Origin: Onthophagus taurus
Taxonomy: Eukaryota > Arthropoda > Insecta > Coleoptera > Scarabaeidae
Assembly: GCF_036711975.1 (NCBI RefSeq)
Contig: NC_091967.1
Coordinates: forward strand, 30,543,501 to 30,607,500
Reading direction: 5' to 3'
Length of the DNA: 64,000 nt
The position numbers were made by a program, and so were the translations under genes. The notes below the pieces were generated by a model. It had not been told where the DNA came from, ran no database searches, and worked only from the letters and a program-made list of their open reading frames with translations. Below, in pieces: positions 33,923 through 45,139 of the stretch (positions are counted from its first letter, which is position 1; each line of letters begins with the position of its first letter).

Positions 33923-34110
33923 TTTCGATCTAAAATATTTTTAAGATGGCTACCACTTCCGGTCTACCGGAAGTCGATCATAACTTCGTTATTTTAAATG
34001 GAATGCTATAGTTTTTATTACACCTTTAAATTGCACGTAAAAAAATATGTTGACTTTGATAAAACTTATTGGTACTGTAATGTTTTAGTCAACTTGTTAT
34101 ATTGATAAGG
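33923..34110 (+). repeat. Partial copy of the foldback-element arm
   Basis: From tttcgatctaaaatattttt to about ttggtactgtaatg, this stretch matches the outer left arm of the 34970-36095 element (for example aagatggctaccacttccgg and aaatggaatgctatag). It directly follows the 8-bp duplication of the 30763-33914 transposon, so that transposon inserted into or beside an older copy. Confidence 0.7.
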
Positions 34111-34969
34111 AAACATGGTTATAATTAACAAAAAAAAATATTAACTTTATTATTAACTAAACTTTTGAATACTCATATCCTAGGTTTTTTTTTTATAAAA
34201 ACGGCAATAATAATAATATAGCGAGTTCAGTTCCAAAAAAAGGAAATTAATTTTACAGGTTTCTATGGTTATCCTGCATTGAACCGTGATGAAACTGTCA
34301 TGGTGTGGGGGAACTCAGCGGTCGTGTCTGTGTGTGTGGCCGTGCAAAATAGACATCGCTCTACCATTAGTTAAGCTTGTGGCCACTAGATGGCATAATT
34401 ATGAAGCGGAATTGAAAAATACATTTTTTTATTTTTTTTTTACTTTTAAATCAACGGTTGCTCGCGGGGCTTTTTAAAGCGGAGGATAAATTAAATATTA
34501 AAAAATCAATAAAAATGCATACTTCTTATAGGTAATTTAAACGTAACACTAAAAATAACAGTAATACTCAATAAACAGCAACAAAATAAAAAAACAATAA
34601 CAAAACAATACTTATAATAATACTATAAAGAATCAGTTAATAAACTAGGAACACGGGAGAGAACACTCCTTACAGCACTATGAATGAAATAGTCTTATTG
34701 GATGTTTTTATTTTTAGGGGATTCACCCCCAATTAATTAGGAAATACACACCTTTGCTTAAATATGACAATATATTATATTTTAAAAGTAGATTAAACAC
34801 GGCTAAATAAATAAAAAAAAAATATATTTGTTAATTTTTTAATTATAAAATAAATCCGTTTCGGAAATTTATTCCATTTTCAAATACAATTCGCAATACA
34901 TATACAGTGTCCGCCAAAAAGTCAGCAACACCCGTTTTATTTCTGTTCCATTGCATCAACGTTTCTGAC
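34111..34969. other. No gene recognised
   Basis: A+T-rich spacer. cagtgtccgccaaaaagtc at about 34906 resembles a transposon terminus, but no partner end was found. A 63-codon plus-strand frame at 34286-34477 has no recognised motif. Confidence 0.35.
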
Positions 34970-36095
34970 ATTTAGTTTATATGGGAGGTTCATACCGATC
35001 TTTCGATCTAAAGTATTTTCAAGATGGTGGCCATTTCCGGTCCTCCGGAAGTAGACCTCAACTAGGTTATTTTAAATGGAATGCTATAGTTTTTATTACA
35101 CCGTTTAATTGTATGCGAAAAAATATGTAGACTTTGATAAAAGTTACTGGTACCTAGCATTTTTTGTTTTCGAGTTATTTTGATTTTAAGTTTTTGTTTC
35201 TTAAATTTCACCATGCTTTTAAAACCCCATATCTCAGCCAATATTTTTTAATTAATATTATTTATTCAAGAAAGCTTTAAGTTGGTAAGATTACTCTTCA
35301 AATCAAATGATATCAAATAGATTGTCATTTGTTGTATCAGAGTATCTTATACAGGGTGGTCAAAAATTGAATTGTCGTTTCTCCATATTCACTGGCAAGA
35401 AAGCTGAAAATTTTATATGGTACGCCCCATATTTTTTTAACCTACCAGTGAGAAAATTAAATTATTTATCCAAACCTAATTTTTATTTTCATTGATTCAT
35501 TTATTTGTTCTTCTATTTGTTATTTTTGGTAAATAAAAGATAGTGAACTAAAAGATTAACAATCAAAGTTACTGATCCTAATAAAAATATAACCGGTTTC
35601 TGGCATTTCCCGGCAAATTCCCTTTCTGGTGAGCTAATCAAATATGGGGCTTACCATTTAAAATTTTTACTTTCTTGCCATTGAATGCGAAAAAAAGGTA
35701 ATTCACTTTTTGACCACCTGTACAAGATACTGTGATATAGCAAATGATGTATCTATTTTACATCATTTGAAGAATAATCGTGTCAATTTAGAGCTTTTTT
35801 GAATGAACGTTTGCTGAGATATAAAGTTTTAAAGAGCACGGTGAAAATTGCCAAGAAAAATTTTAAATCAAAATAACTCGAAAACGAAAAGCGCTAGGTA
35901 CTAATAACTTTTATCAAAGTCAACTTATTTTTGCGCATATAATTAAAAGGTGTAAAAATGGAAATTTAAATGGAATGCTGTAGTTCCATTTAAAATAACG
36001 AAGTTGTGGTCTACTTCTGGGGTACCGGAAGTGGCAACCATCTTGAAAATACCTTAAATCGAAAGGTCGGTATGAACCTCCCACATAAACTAAAT
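34970..36095. mobile_element. Foldback-type element, about 1.1 kb, mostly inverted repeat
   Basis: The left end atttagtttatatgggagg and right end cccacataaactaaat are inverse copies, and similarity runs inward for around 500 bp on each side to a loop near 35480-35580. Landmarks in both arms: the ccgg-rich acttccgg...ccggaagt, gaatgctatagtttttatta, tcaaaataactcg and caaatgat. Arm identity looks moderate, perhaps 75 percent, with indels. No coding capacity. It belongs to the same family as the partial copy at 33923-34110. Confidence 0.8.
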
Positions 36096-36104
36096 TTCAA
36101 AAAT

Positions 36105-36680
36105 GTAGATAATAATGATAATAACAATATGACTTTATATGTCCCATTAGATGTACATTGACTTAGTATACATGAAATTATTCTTCCACCAGGACAAATT
36201 AGGCGGAGTTCAGGTGCAGCCGTAACAGCACCTGCTCTTCCACTCAAACCTAATAAAACTCATTCTAATTCTAAATATACAAGAGAGAAAAACGAAAAGA
36301 AACAAGAAAAGAAAAAGAAAATGAAAAAGACCCGATACTGAAATCATAATCCATTACGAAGCGCAAACTGCCCGATCCCTGTCGCCCTACAATGCATCCT
36401 GAATTTGAGACAAGCGGCCCCTCATTCTGCTACATGATGGTGCTACATTTTATAGTTGATGGCAAATCATTAAGAATATGTGTTATTTGGTATGAAAAGC
36501 ATTTCTTAAATAGCTGGTGATGATGGATCGGCGGGGTAAGAGTGCCCTTGAATCGAATATTCAAGGTGTGAACATCGGTACGAAATTTTATTCTATTGAA
36601 CAAGTATGGAGGTTTCTTCAAAGTAATTATATTAAAGAACAAAACTGCCGAATGATGTATGCGCCTGTTTTTCATGTTGA
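36105..36680 (-). pseudogene. Non-LTR retrotransposon (LINE) 3' end
   Basis: The frame 36430-36675 resembles the C-terminal region after the RT domain in jockey/CR1-like LINEs: a basic RRIHHS segment, PPYLFNRIKF, an arginine-rich stretch, and a final SYQITHILNDLPSTIK like the conserved SF...WN.LP. Downstream, on the minus strand, comes a 3' UTR ending in an AT-rich simple repeat near 36105-36125 (tagataataatgataataac on the plus strand), as many LINEs do. The 5' end is truncated at about 36680, where hAT sequence begins, so the LINE cut off the hAT transposase. Confidence 0.55.
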
Positions 36681-38361
36681 GCCAACTTAAATCCTTTAAT
36701 TTGTGCGAAACATGCTGAAAGCAAGCGTTTTATGGGTCTAGTTCCAGTTATTTCTGATTCGTCATCAATAGCTTTAGATTCTTCCTCTAAAATGGACTGC
36801 AACATAGTGCGTACTGACGATTTCACATTTGTCTGCATGTCGTCACTTAGAAACTTAAGTGCTTTAAAGTTAGGATCTAAAAATAAAGCTATGTAATGCA
36901 ACTGTTGAGGTTGAAACCGTTTTTGCAATGCAGCTGATGTTTGCTTTTTCAATTCTTTAACCATATCTGAATTTTCAGGTTGCAAATTACAATGTTGAAT
37001 AAGCTTATGTTCCCACAAAACGTAGTGGTTCAACGTAGGATGTAAATCTGAGCTAAGATTTTCAGAACATTCTTTGAATATATTTAAAAAATCTATTAAT
37101 GATTTTAATATTGCGAGATTTAAACCACCTAGGCGAAAAATTTCATCCTTACCAATCAATAAGTTCTGAATCTCCCCATAAACGTCTTGTATGCTGGTCA
37201 ACATAGTGTAAATAGATTTCCAGCGTGTTGAAATATGTTGCTTTAACGTTTTAGACAGTTTATTGTTTAACTGAGAATGCTTGAAATAAGCAACAAGTTT
37301 TTTTGATGAATTTACAACTGATTTCAAAAATCAACTGCCTTCTAAAACGTCGTGCATAACCAAATTTAAATTATGGCATGCACAAGAAAGTCTAGTATAT
37401 GAGCGAAATGCTAAAATGAGATTTGAGCCGTTATCAGTAATAATTACTCCTTTCGAAAGTTTCTCTTCAGCGCTTAAAGTTTGATCCGTACCAGTTCCTG
37501 TTTCTAGATATTCTTTCAATATATCTAATGTAAACGTTCGTATATTGCTGCCAGTTTTTTTATCCACAACTTCACGTGTTCCCAGCACATACTTTTTCAA
37601 CTCCATAGAGTCATTTAATAAATGAGAAGATAGTGTTAAGAAACTTCGTTGTGTATACTCATCTGTCCATAAGTCAGTTGTAAATGATACCTCATTATTT
37701 CTTAAAATTGTTTGTAACTTGCTTTTTTTTTCGTGATATTCTGCGGGCAGATAGGTTCTTGTAATTACTGCTCGAGAGGCTAAAATGTCTTTAATATTTT
37801 GTTTACCATAACCAGCTCCCAGATTTACTAATTCTTGAGCAAATTGCAAGAACCCTTCACCTAAAAGGAAACATTAATTAAAAAATATCGCGAAAAATAT
37901 AACACAGAGAGCTTACCATCTGTAATGTTTAACGGTCGTAGATCTTTTACAATAAACTATAGTTGCTTTTTAAAAATTTGCTCCTTCCTTGCAGTTGGCA
38001 GTGGTTTTATGATATATCTGTCTAAAGTACGTCGGTTTTCAGAATTAATTTTAGCAGAAATGCTACATTTATGTCTTAAAAGCCTAGCTGTTCCACTTTT
38101 AGGATGGTACTTTAATATGGATTTGCATTTAATACATCGAGCAAAATCTAGAGTTGTCTCTTCAAACATAATCAACTCAAAATTTGCCCAAACTTCGCTT
38201 TTTCCCTTAACATGGCTATAAAATTTATAGCGTCCGTCATCGGGATTCTTATTGAGATCACTTTCGATCTGTTCTTTTGATTTCAACATCTTGTAAAAAC
38301 ACAAAAAGAAGACACTGACGCGACTGGATTCGATAGCTGCGAAATTTGACTGTATTTTCAA
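36632..38361 (-). pseudogene. hAT transposase with BED finger and one intron, C-terminus lost
   Basis: 37957-38361: BED zinc finger (VWANFELIMF, CIKCKSILKY, then RLLRHKC). After an in-frame stop at about 37955, exon 1 ends at 37917. A 56-base intron (37861-37916) with GTAAGC donor and TTTTAG acceptor joins it in frame to exon 2 (37331-37860), which holds the RNase H-like core: FTTDLWTDE (first Asp) and ITDNGSNLILAFR (second Asp), then CACHNLNLV. 36632-37327, after a frame change near 37330, carries the helical insert (ISTRWKSIYTML, FLDPNFKALKFL). The hAT dimerisation domain with the catalytic Glu motif is absent because LINE sequence starts at about 36680. Confidence 0.85.
37861..37916 (-). 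other. Intron in the hAT gene, 56 bases
   Basis: Minus strand starts GTAAGC and ends TTTCCTTTTAG. Removing it joins codons into a smooth reading through the start of the RNase H-like domain (DG then EGF). The size is typical of small insect introns. Confidence 0.75.
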
Positions 38362-38438
38362 AAAGTCGATTATTTTATAGCAAAATCTTCTTTAATTCAG
38401 TGGGAATAAAACGGACAAAAACGGGATTATTCACTAAG

Positions 38439-38856
38439 GGCCGCATTAAGGAACACAGCTTTATTGCAAATTGTAGAGAAATAATAGGTTTAAAATAATT
38501 TTAATTTCAACAAATTTAAATTCGATCCTGATTCTGTCTGGCCGACTTTTATTTATGACCGGTGTGGTATAGTTTCCGATATCTCTGATGATTTTTACGA
38601 CCGTGAGAAATAGTACTGGCAATAATTATCGCTGGGAAAAATCCCTCGTAGCGAATTAAGTCCAGCGGCGCACTTCTTTTTATTTTATGCAAATGTTTTG
38701 TTTACACATAAAAAAACAAAAAACACTTAAACAGTAATAGTTCTACTTACTATATATACATTTGAGAAATACAAATTTTAAATAAATTGTTGTATTTTCA
38801 CACATAATATTTAAAATTTTAAATATTATGTTTTGGTCATTTTCGTTAATGCGGCC
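38439..38856. mobile_element. MITE, 418 bp, with TIRs and a central palindrome
   Basis: The ends ggccgcattaaggaa (38439-38453) and ttcgttaatgcggcc (38842-38856) are inverse with one mismatch. A 30-bp perfect palindrome lies inside at 38802-38831. No coding capacity. No target duplication was identified with confidence. Confidence 0.6.
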
Positions 38857-39485
38857 ATGAACAAATTACACCAGAGTTTGGGGTTCGTAAACTACTTGTT
38901 CACAACCGTCTCTGTTCGTTATAGGACATGACAGGCTTTATTTTTTATAAACAACTGTTTTCTAATTAAATAAATACATGTTAAACTTAGGTAAAAGATT
39001 TAATTGGAGAAGCATATAGTTTAGCAGTCAGTTAAATTAAAAGTTAAAAACAGGTGCCCACACATCTTCTCCGTATTAAGATTGATAAAAGGCAACTACA
39101 CATTTTTCTTTCATCGCAGACGAAATGAAATACCTTTTGTTTATTTTTAAAAACATTCGATACATCAAAGTAAGCTATTGTTCCATATACCGTTCTGTCC
39201 GGCGTTCGGTAAAATCTTATTATTACAGAAAAATTAAAAAAAAAACCGGTCCAATCGGGTCACGCCGGGTCCCGTCGAAATTAAAGTTGCTCACGATCAC
39301 GCACGCTCACGTGAGTGGTACAAAGATTGATGCCCGCTCACTCGACGTGACTCACGTAATTTACACATCTCTAATGAGCATATTTTAAAGGGCGACAAAC
39401 AACCGCCCTAGAAATTCATAAGGCATTCGAAACTCTTCTAACACTCGCAGTGGGGTCTCTCTCGAACTCACGCAAAATTCTTCTT
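38857..39485. other. No gene recognised
   Basis: Includes a G+C-richer patch (39240-39350) with repeated tcacg/cgtga words. No supportable frame. Confidence 0.35.
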
Positions 39486-39662
39486 CTAAAGTTTCTTTGC
39501 AACTATTTGTCTATGCACTTTCACAAACACAGAAGGATGCGAATGTCTTCTATTTGGATATCTTCTCCTATACTCTAGGGCTACTTCTACTGAATTTCCG
39601 TTTGCAAACCCATAAACAAAATGAATAACCGCTAACTCTTGGTTAGGAAAAATAAACGTCAT
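39486..39662 (-). pseudogene. DUF4817-type helix-turn-helix fragment of a mariner-like transposase
   Basis: From the Met at about 39662 the frame reads FPNQELAVIHFVYGFANGNS, then ALEYRRRYPNRR and a short helix. This is the N-terminal DUF4817 helix-turn-helix that insect mariner-like transposases carry. The catalytic part does not follow on this strand, so it is a fragment. The upstream codons of the same frame are hydrophobic and probably not part of it. Confidence 0.6.
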
Positions 39663-39776
39663 TTTATAAAGTGTTATGCAGCAAACAAAAAATTTTAAAA
39701 AAATACAGTTTAACACGATTAGGAAAAAGTGTAATGAATTTAGCACTTTAATAAACAAGAAAATTGAATTTAACAC

Positions 39777-41345
39777 GTTAACGAATAAGAAAAATTAATT
39801 TAACACTGATCAACAACTACTGTAGATTTGACACTTGATGCAATAAACTAAAACATTAGTAAACTTACCTACGTTGTTTGTTAAAAAAATAGCGAAATTA
39901 GTACTCACATCCGGTATAACCGGAAGTACAAAGAGAATGATTTCATGTCGTAATAATCCGTTTTAACAGCCTAATTATGCATTCCAAATGGTTTGAAATA
40001 CCCGGTATATGTTTATTACTATTAATATTCAAAAATCAGTACTTTTACAAGATGACGACCGGAATACAATTTACAGAACAGGTTATAAAAATTTGGACCT
40101 TACTGCAATGTGTTTGATGTGTGACTAAACTTAATAACGACAAATTAATAACAAAGCTGTGTTATGCACAGATGCAAGGATTTCCAAAATCTGGTTTTAT
40201 AAAAGTTTCAAAAAATATCGTTGTTTATTAAATTCGATGTTTTAAACTTAATTAAAAGTTCTTTATTATTGAGATAGTTTTTGCGTATGTATTACTCTTC
40301 TAATATGTCGAGTGTTTTAGATTTATTAATTCTTTTAATCATTTGCATTTGGTCGATATTGGTATTATGATTACATAGGCCGACAAATTTTTAAACCAAA
40401 GACCAGACTATATCTTCCAAATAATTTTCGATACCCTGAATCCGAATCTGACGTCAGAATTGCTTCATCACCTAAGATTTTCAAGATACCTAAAATATGC
40501 GAAAAACACGATTTTTCACCACATTCAAGGCTGAATTTACATCAAAAGATAATTTTTCTCCATAAAAGTCATTATGCCATTTAAAACTTTCTCCGTCCCC
40601 TTAAAATCTTATTTTATTCGTTTAAATATTTTTCTTGATCTCTGAGAAATTGTCTCCTAAAACTAAGAAATTCATATTTGAAATAACATCTTTTTTTCTC
40701 CAGTTTTATTTACAAGTTTTAAAATGTTTTGTTAACACTTCAAAGCAATACAAAATACTAATAAACAACAAATAACAAACGTATGGTCTAAAACGAAATT
40801 AATGATAAAGAACCTGAAATGGCCTGCCCGTACTCTATCAATGTCGTTTACAGAGATTGTTAAGAAAAAGTTTCCGCAATTAATGTAGTTGATAAATAAT
40901 TTTAACAATGAATGGCTTGAATTTAAAATTGACGTACGCAGTGAATTCCAAGCATTGTAAATACTTACATATAAAAAATTACAAATGACTGATCCGGTCA
41001 TACGATTTCGATAAAATTCCATATATGGTATTTTTTTCTCATTTTGCAGACGTATACAAAAGTGTATGTATTCAGGAAAAGTGACACTTCCGGTCAAGCG
41101 ATTTCGCTAAAATTCAATATATGGTAATTTTTTGTCATTTATTAGATGTATACGAAGGTATATGTTAGGCTATACATATCAAAAGTGTAAGTTTATATGA
41201 AACGTTTGAAAATATCTTCAGGTAAAGTGCCATTTCCGGTTGGTGGATTTGGTCTAAAAGTTGTTTACGAGTTTTCGAGTTTGGTTTAATAGCTATATAC
41301 CAAATTTCATTACGGTAACTGATTGCGTTTTTAAGTTATCGTGTT
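39777..41345. other. No gene recognised; short dispersed repeat words
   Basis: A+T-rich. 40990-41240 holds two or three imperfect tandem copies of a roughly 110-bp unit (each with a ccggtcaNNcgatttcg-like start and aaaattNNatatatggta), a sign of transposon subterminal repeats. A 121-codon minus-strand frame across it is an artefact of the repeat. Confidence 0.4.
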
Positions 41346-41787
41346 TTGTTGAAATGTTATATCATAAAGCAATCCCAATCAAGAGTGCATTAATGTTTTA
41401 TGAGTAGTTACATATAATATAAAACAAGTGAATGTTGCTATTATTAATTGTCAATATACAGGTGTATCTGAATGACTGCAACAAACTTCAAAGGGTGATT
41501 CTTTAGTGAATTTTAAGGGTACTTTGATATATGAACCATGGGCGATTTCGGCTCCCCTAAGGAGCTACACCCCTCCAAAAATGGCGGAAAATTTTGGTTT
41601 AATTTTTTTTTCTCAAAAACCATAAACGCTAGGAAAACGAATTTGGGGAATATGTTTAACTCATAATAGGGCACGTTTTGACCCTATTTGTACTTTCAAC
41701 CTATCCTTCTAAACTACTAAACGTAACCTAAATCACTTAAATCAACATGAAAAGTGTGAAAAAGAAACTACAGAAAAAGAAATTGAA

Positions 41788-42714
41788 TTGAAAAGAGGAA
41801 GAGGCAGACCTAAATTAGAAAAAACTGGTAAAAAAGGTAGACCTAGAAAAATTTATAAATTGAAGATAGAAAATGAACCAGATGAAATAATAAATATTAA
41901 AAACCGACGGGGAGACAACGATCAAAATTTCACAAAAGAAGTATATAAAAGATATTCTACAGCGATTTGGTATGGAAAACTCAAAACCAGTCAGTACACC
42001 AATGGACCCAAATGCAAAATTACAAAAACCTGAAGTAAAAAACGAAGAAATAATGAAAAAATATCCATATCAAAATCTGATCGGAAGTTTAATGTATGCA
42101 TCAATTGGTACAAGACCAGATTTTAGCGTTAACTTCTTAAGTCAATTTAACACAAATTACAACGAGAGTCATTGGATTGCCGCAAAAAGACCGTTAAGGT
42201 ATTTAAAAGGAACAATAAATTTGGAACTAACTTATAGAACTTCAGGGAAAGAAATGGAATGTTATACAGGTGAAGATTGGGGATCACCTATAGATGATCG
42301 GCGCTCCTATACTGGTTATCTGTTTAAAATGGCAAACGCAGCAATCTCGTGGGAAACTAAAAAACTAAGGACCGTTGCTTTATCAAGCACAGAAACCGAA
42401 TACATGAGCCTTACTGAAGCAGCTAAAGAAGCACTGTGTGAGAACAAATTCTTATCGGAATTAAAATTCAATTCAAAAAAACCAATCGTCCTTTACAATG
42501 ATAATGAAAGTTGGCAAAAAACAACGGTTATCATAGTAGGACTAAACACATAGATATAAAATATCATTTCATAAGAAAAGCTTTGGAAGATAACGTTATC
42601 AATTTAAAATATTGTCAAACAGAAGAAATGATTGCCGACGTGCCAACAAAGCCGTTACCAAAACCAAAATTAGAAAAGTTTATAACTATGATTGGCCTTG
42701 AGGGGGAGTGTTGA
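41788..42714 (+). pseudogene. Copia B pol remnant: linker, RT end, RNase H
   Basis: 41788-41940 encodes a basic linker with AT-hook-like RGRGRP and KGRPRK. Then it jumps to the RT C-terminal region (41972 on: SKPVSTPMDPNAKL, then YQNLIGSLMYASIGTRPD) and RNase H (TGEDWGSPIDDRRSYTGY, where the usual first Asp-Trp motif SDSDWAG has changed; LSSTETEYMSLTEA is intact). A frameshift near 42530 leads to the last part, RTKHIDIKYHFIRKA and the terminal MIADVPTKPLP. Catalytic RT motifs are gone. Two frame changes, so inactive. Confidence 0.88.
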
Positions 42715-42840
42715 AATGTTATATCATAAAGCAATCCCAATCAAGAGTGCATTAATGTTTTATGAGTAGTTATATATAATATAAAACAAGTGAATGTTGT
42801 TATTATTAATTGTCAATATATAAAGATAATAAAAGGTTTG
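42709..42840 (+). repeat. 3' LTR of copia B
   Basis: Begins tgttgaaatgttatatc just after the purine tract and matches 41346-41458 with very few differences. The end is estimated near 42840, since the 5' copy is truncated and cannot fix it. Confidence 0.75.
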
Positions 42841-43220
42841 TTAAACTGTTAAAACATATCACGCATAATTTTAATATGTTTACACACATACATTTTACAC
42901 ATACATCATACACAGACATTTTCTGGAAATAGTCAATATGGACTCAGGGGACCTCAAAACGAGTATATCCGTCAAAATGTAGAGGTCAAATTTCAATACT
43001 TTGTCTCATATATACCTATACATATTTCGTATATAGTGCGAGAAAGTAAAAATTAATTTACAATATTTTTGTTTGATATACTTTATAACAATAAAACTTC
43101 ATAACTTTCACTTATTCTCGAATATTTTTAAATTTATTTGTTTTTTATTGTATTTAATTTTGTATTTTTAAAACTTCTTTCATATTTATAGCAATTGGGA
43201 TATTATTTTAGTTTCTTATG
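42841..43220. other. No gene recognised
   Basis: A+T-rich spacer between copia B and the unknown gene family; nothing supportable. Confidence 0.35.
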
Positions 43221-43815
43221 CTAACGAACGCGCATCAATTCAAACGATCGCTTAACACTCTTACGCTTGTATTGAATAGCGTTATCATTTCTTTTCAAAG
43301 ACCAGCAGTAGTCAGCCATCATTCTTTCATACCATCTACCTTGATAGTGTCGCTCTTTTTCTTTCAAATCCTGATGGAATCGTTCACCCATCTCTTCGCT
43401 GAAGGCTCCTACATTTTCCGGAAAGTAATCTAAATGGGAAAACAGGAAATGTAGCTTCAAACTCATTAAACAGCCTAATTTTTTAAAGTTTAACAACATT
43501 GTCGATACAATGTTTTTATATTGTGGATCCAGTTGGTTGCCCAAGAAATTTTGTACAACTTCTTTGTAACTTAACCAAGCATTTTTTTCGTTATCTGTCA
43601 TTGATCGTCATTTTTCATTAAGTTTCTTATATAAGGCCCCACGAAAATATCTTCCTCAACTTTAGCATGACTTAAATTTGGAAATGCAGACTTAAGGCAT
43701 TTAAAACAGTTTCCATCAGCATTTAAGGCTTTTACGAATGGTTTCATCAAACCTAATTTGATATGGAGTGGAGGTAACAAAATACGCTTTACAAGACTCT
43801 TGTAAACAACATTGA
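43221..43815 (-). pseudogene. Unknown multi-copy arthropod protein family, C-terminal part
   Basis: Two adjoining frames with a shift near 43600: LLPPLHIKLGLMKPFVKAL and FPNLSHAKVEEDIFVGPYI (43598-43815), then LSYKEVVQNFLGN, MSLKLHFLFSHLDYFPENV and EEMGERFHQDLKEKERHYQG, ADYCWSLKR (43221-43601). I recognise these blocks from an uncharacterised family repeated in many arthropod genomes but know of no function. It is probably transposon-associated. The N-terminal parts of the same gene lie at 44325-44637 and 45140-45456, split by two insertions. Confidence 0.6.
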
Positions 43816-44300
43816 TTTAGTGTAAACGTATGATGTGGTATGTTAGGCGATCGATTATTCGGTCCATTTGTATTGGATCGGCATCCTACTGGGGAAAGGT
43901 ATTTAGAGTTTTTGGAAGTTCACTTAACAGAAATTTTGGGTGATATACCTTCGAATGTTAAACAAAGATTGTACTTCCAACATGATGGAGCCCCTCCACA
44001 TTTTAATTGAATGGTTAGAAACTTCTTAAATACTCACATTCCAAATCGTTGGATTGGGCGTGGTGGTACACAAAATTGACATACCCGATCGAAACCCCAT
44101 CGATTACTGTCTTTGGGGGTGGATGAAAAGTTTGGTTTATGCGACAAAACTTCAAACGAGCCAGACTATACTTCGAAGTTGACCGTGGATTTTTTGAAAA
44201 TAATTGTTAAATTCTTGTTAATTGTTTGTTACTTGAAAAATAAAATGTTTTAAATTAATTTTTATTACATCAATTATTTCTATAACAGTTGAGAATCGGC
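43816..44300 (+). pseudogene. Mariner-like (DUF4817 type) transposase relic
   Basis: Across two frames the plus strand reads RLFGPFVLDRHPTGERYLEF, then YFQHDGAPPHFN with the second catalytic Asp, IPNRWIGRGGTQN, and after a frame change PDRNPIDYCLWGWMKSL, the region of the third acidic residue. In-frame stops occur after PHFN and elsewhere. The relic sits, in opposite orientation, between two pieces of the unknown gene, so it interrupted that gene. First Asp and DNA-binding regions are missing. Confidence 0.75.
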
Positions 44301-44324
44301 CTTAAACATAAGGGTTTATTTCAA

Positions 44325-44637
44325 TTATTTTAACCTTCTGAATACGCCCTTGAAATATTTCCCTGTCCTCCTGAAAGAAACCTGCATAAACCAGTTATGG
44401 ATGTTGTAGGTGATTTTTTCGAGTACAAATTGAAGGTCTTCGTATGATTCTTTTCGCCTGGTGGAATGACCAATAGGGATTGCTACGTATTTATTGCCGT
44501 TATGGAACAACACTGCTTTAACGCTTTTTTTAAAGGAATCTATAAAGAGCTGCCAGTCATCGGACTTATACACACCTACTTGATATGTATTGATAAGTCC
44601 TTCTATATCATTATAATAAACTAAGAAATTTTCACTA
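44325..44637 (-). pseudogene. Unknown multi-copy protein family, middle part
   Basis: Reads ENFLVYYNDIEGLINTYQVG, then WQLFIDSFKKSVKAVLFHNG, YVAIPIGHSTRRKESY and EKITYNIHNWF before running into unrelated sequence at the mariner relic. It joins, after removal of the SINE, to the N-terminal part at 45140 with the same 13-bp sequence repeated on both sides. The central portion of the family (a Cys-rich stretch) has been lost with the mariner insertion. Confidence 0.6.
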
Positions 44638-45126
44638 TGTAGGCCCCTTGTGCATTCTCCCTTGGAGGCTTGAGGTGGTATGAGAAGGTATCTCGTTAGG
44701 TGACGATACCGCTTACTCGTTGCCAATGACGAGTTACCGCCGCCCCAACCCCCCGACCCACACTTCATCTCGGCCGCAGCCTGGCGGAGCGCACGGCTAG
44801 CTCAACGTCCTGGCGGAGAAGCGCACGGCTCACTCAACGACCTGGCGGAGCGCACGACTCGCTCAACGGCCTGGGGCACGTCCGATCAGCGTGGGCGTGG
44901 GGTCAGAGAGCGCTCACGCGCATTCGTCCCTATAAAGTCAAGCCTCACACACATGCGTGCTGCTAACGACAACCAGAGATTGACGACTGGTAGCCGGGAA
45001 CGACGGCTTAACGTCCCCTCCGAAGGACGGGGGGCGACTCAACGTACTTTCACCGGGATTTGAACCCGGGACGTCTGCGTGTTAACTCGAGAGCTAACAC
45101 GCTGAGCCATCACGTCCCTAAAAGTG
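44638..45126 (-). mobile_element. tRNA-derived SINE with 13-bp target duplication
   Basis: A 489-bp insertion bounded by the perfect direct repeat gaaattttcacta (44625-44637 and 45127-45139). Its 5' end (minus strand, near 45120) is tRNA-like with boxes A and B. The body is G+C-rich, unlike its surroundings, and contains an internal tandem of about 30-33 bp (ctggcggag...gcgcacggct, about three copies at 44776-44870). It interrupts the unknown gene in its coding frame. Confidence 0.85.
45051..45119 (-). promoter_or_regulatory. tRNA-like pol III promoter of the SINE (boxes A and B)
   Basis: Box A TGGCTCAGCGTG (45098-45109) and box B GGTTCAAATCC (45056-45066), 30-odd bases apart, sit in a recognisable tRNA-like fold: anticodon-arm region GTTAGCTCTCGAGTTAACA, then T arm CCGGGTTCAAATCCCGG. 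I treat it as the SINE head, not as a tRNA gene, because it continues without a terminator into the SINE body. Confidence 0.8.
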
Positions 45127-45139
45127 GAAATTTTCACTA

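Larger units (their letters stand above)
41346..42840 (+). mobile_element. Copia retrotransposon B, internally deleted
   Basis: The start of the 5' LTR (41346-41458, tgttgaaatgttatatc on) recurs as the 3' LTR from 42709, preceded by the purine tract ttgagggggag. The 5' LTR is cut off at about 41458, where sequence beginning acaggtgtatctgaatgac takes over, probably another insertion. Inside, coding sequence jumps from the integrase-RT linker straight to the RT C-terminus and RNase H, so most of RT is missing. Confidence 0.85.

Noticed and set aside
40732..41097. 121-codon minus-strand frame
   Set aside because: Contains an internal MTGSV-type duplication explained by the underlying DNA repeat; no known domain.
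45051..45119. Genuine tRNA gene
   Set aside because: It lies at the 5' end of an insertion with a 13-bp target duplication and reads straight into a repeat body, so it is the SINE promoter region.
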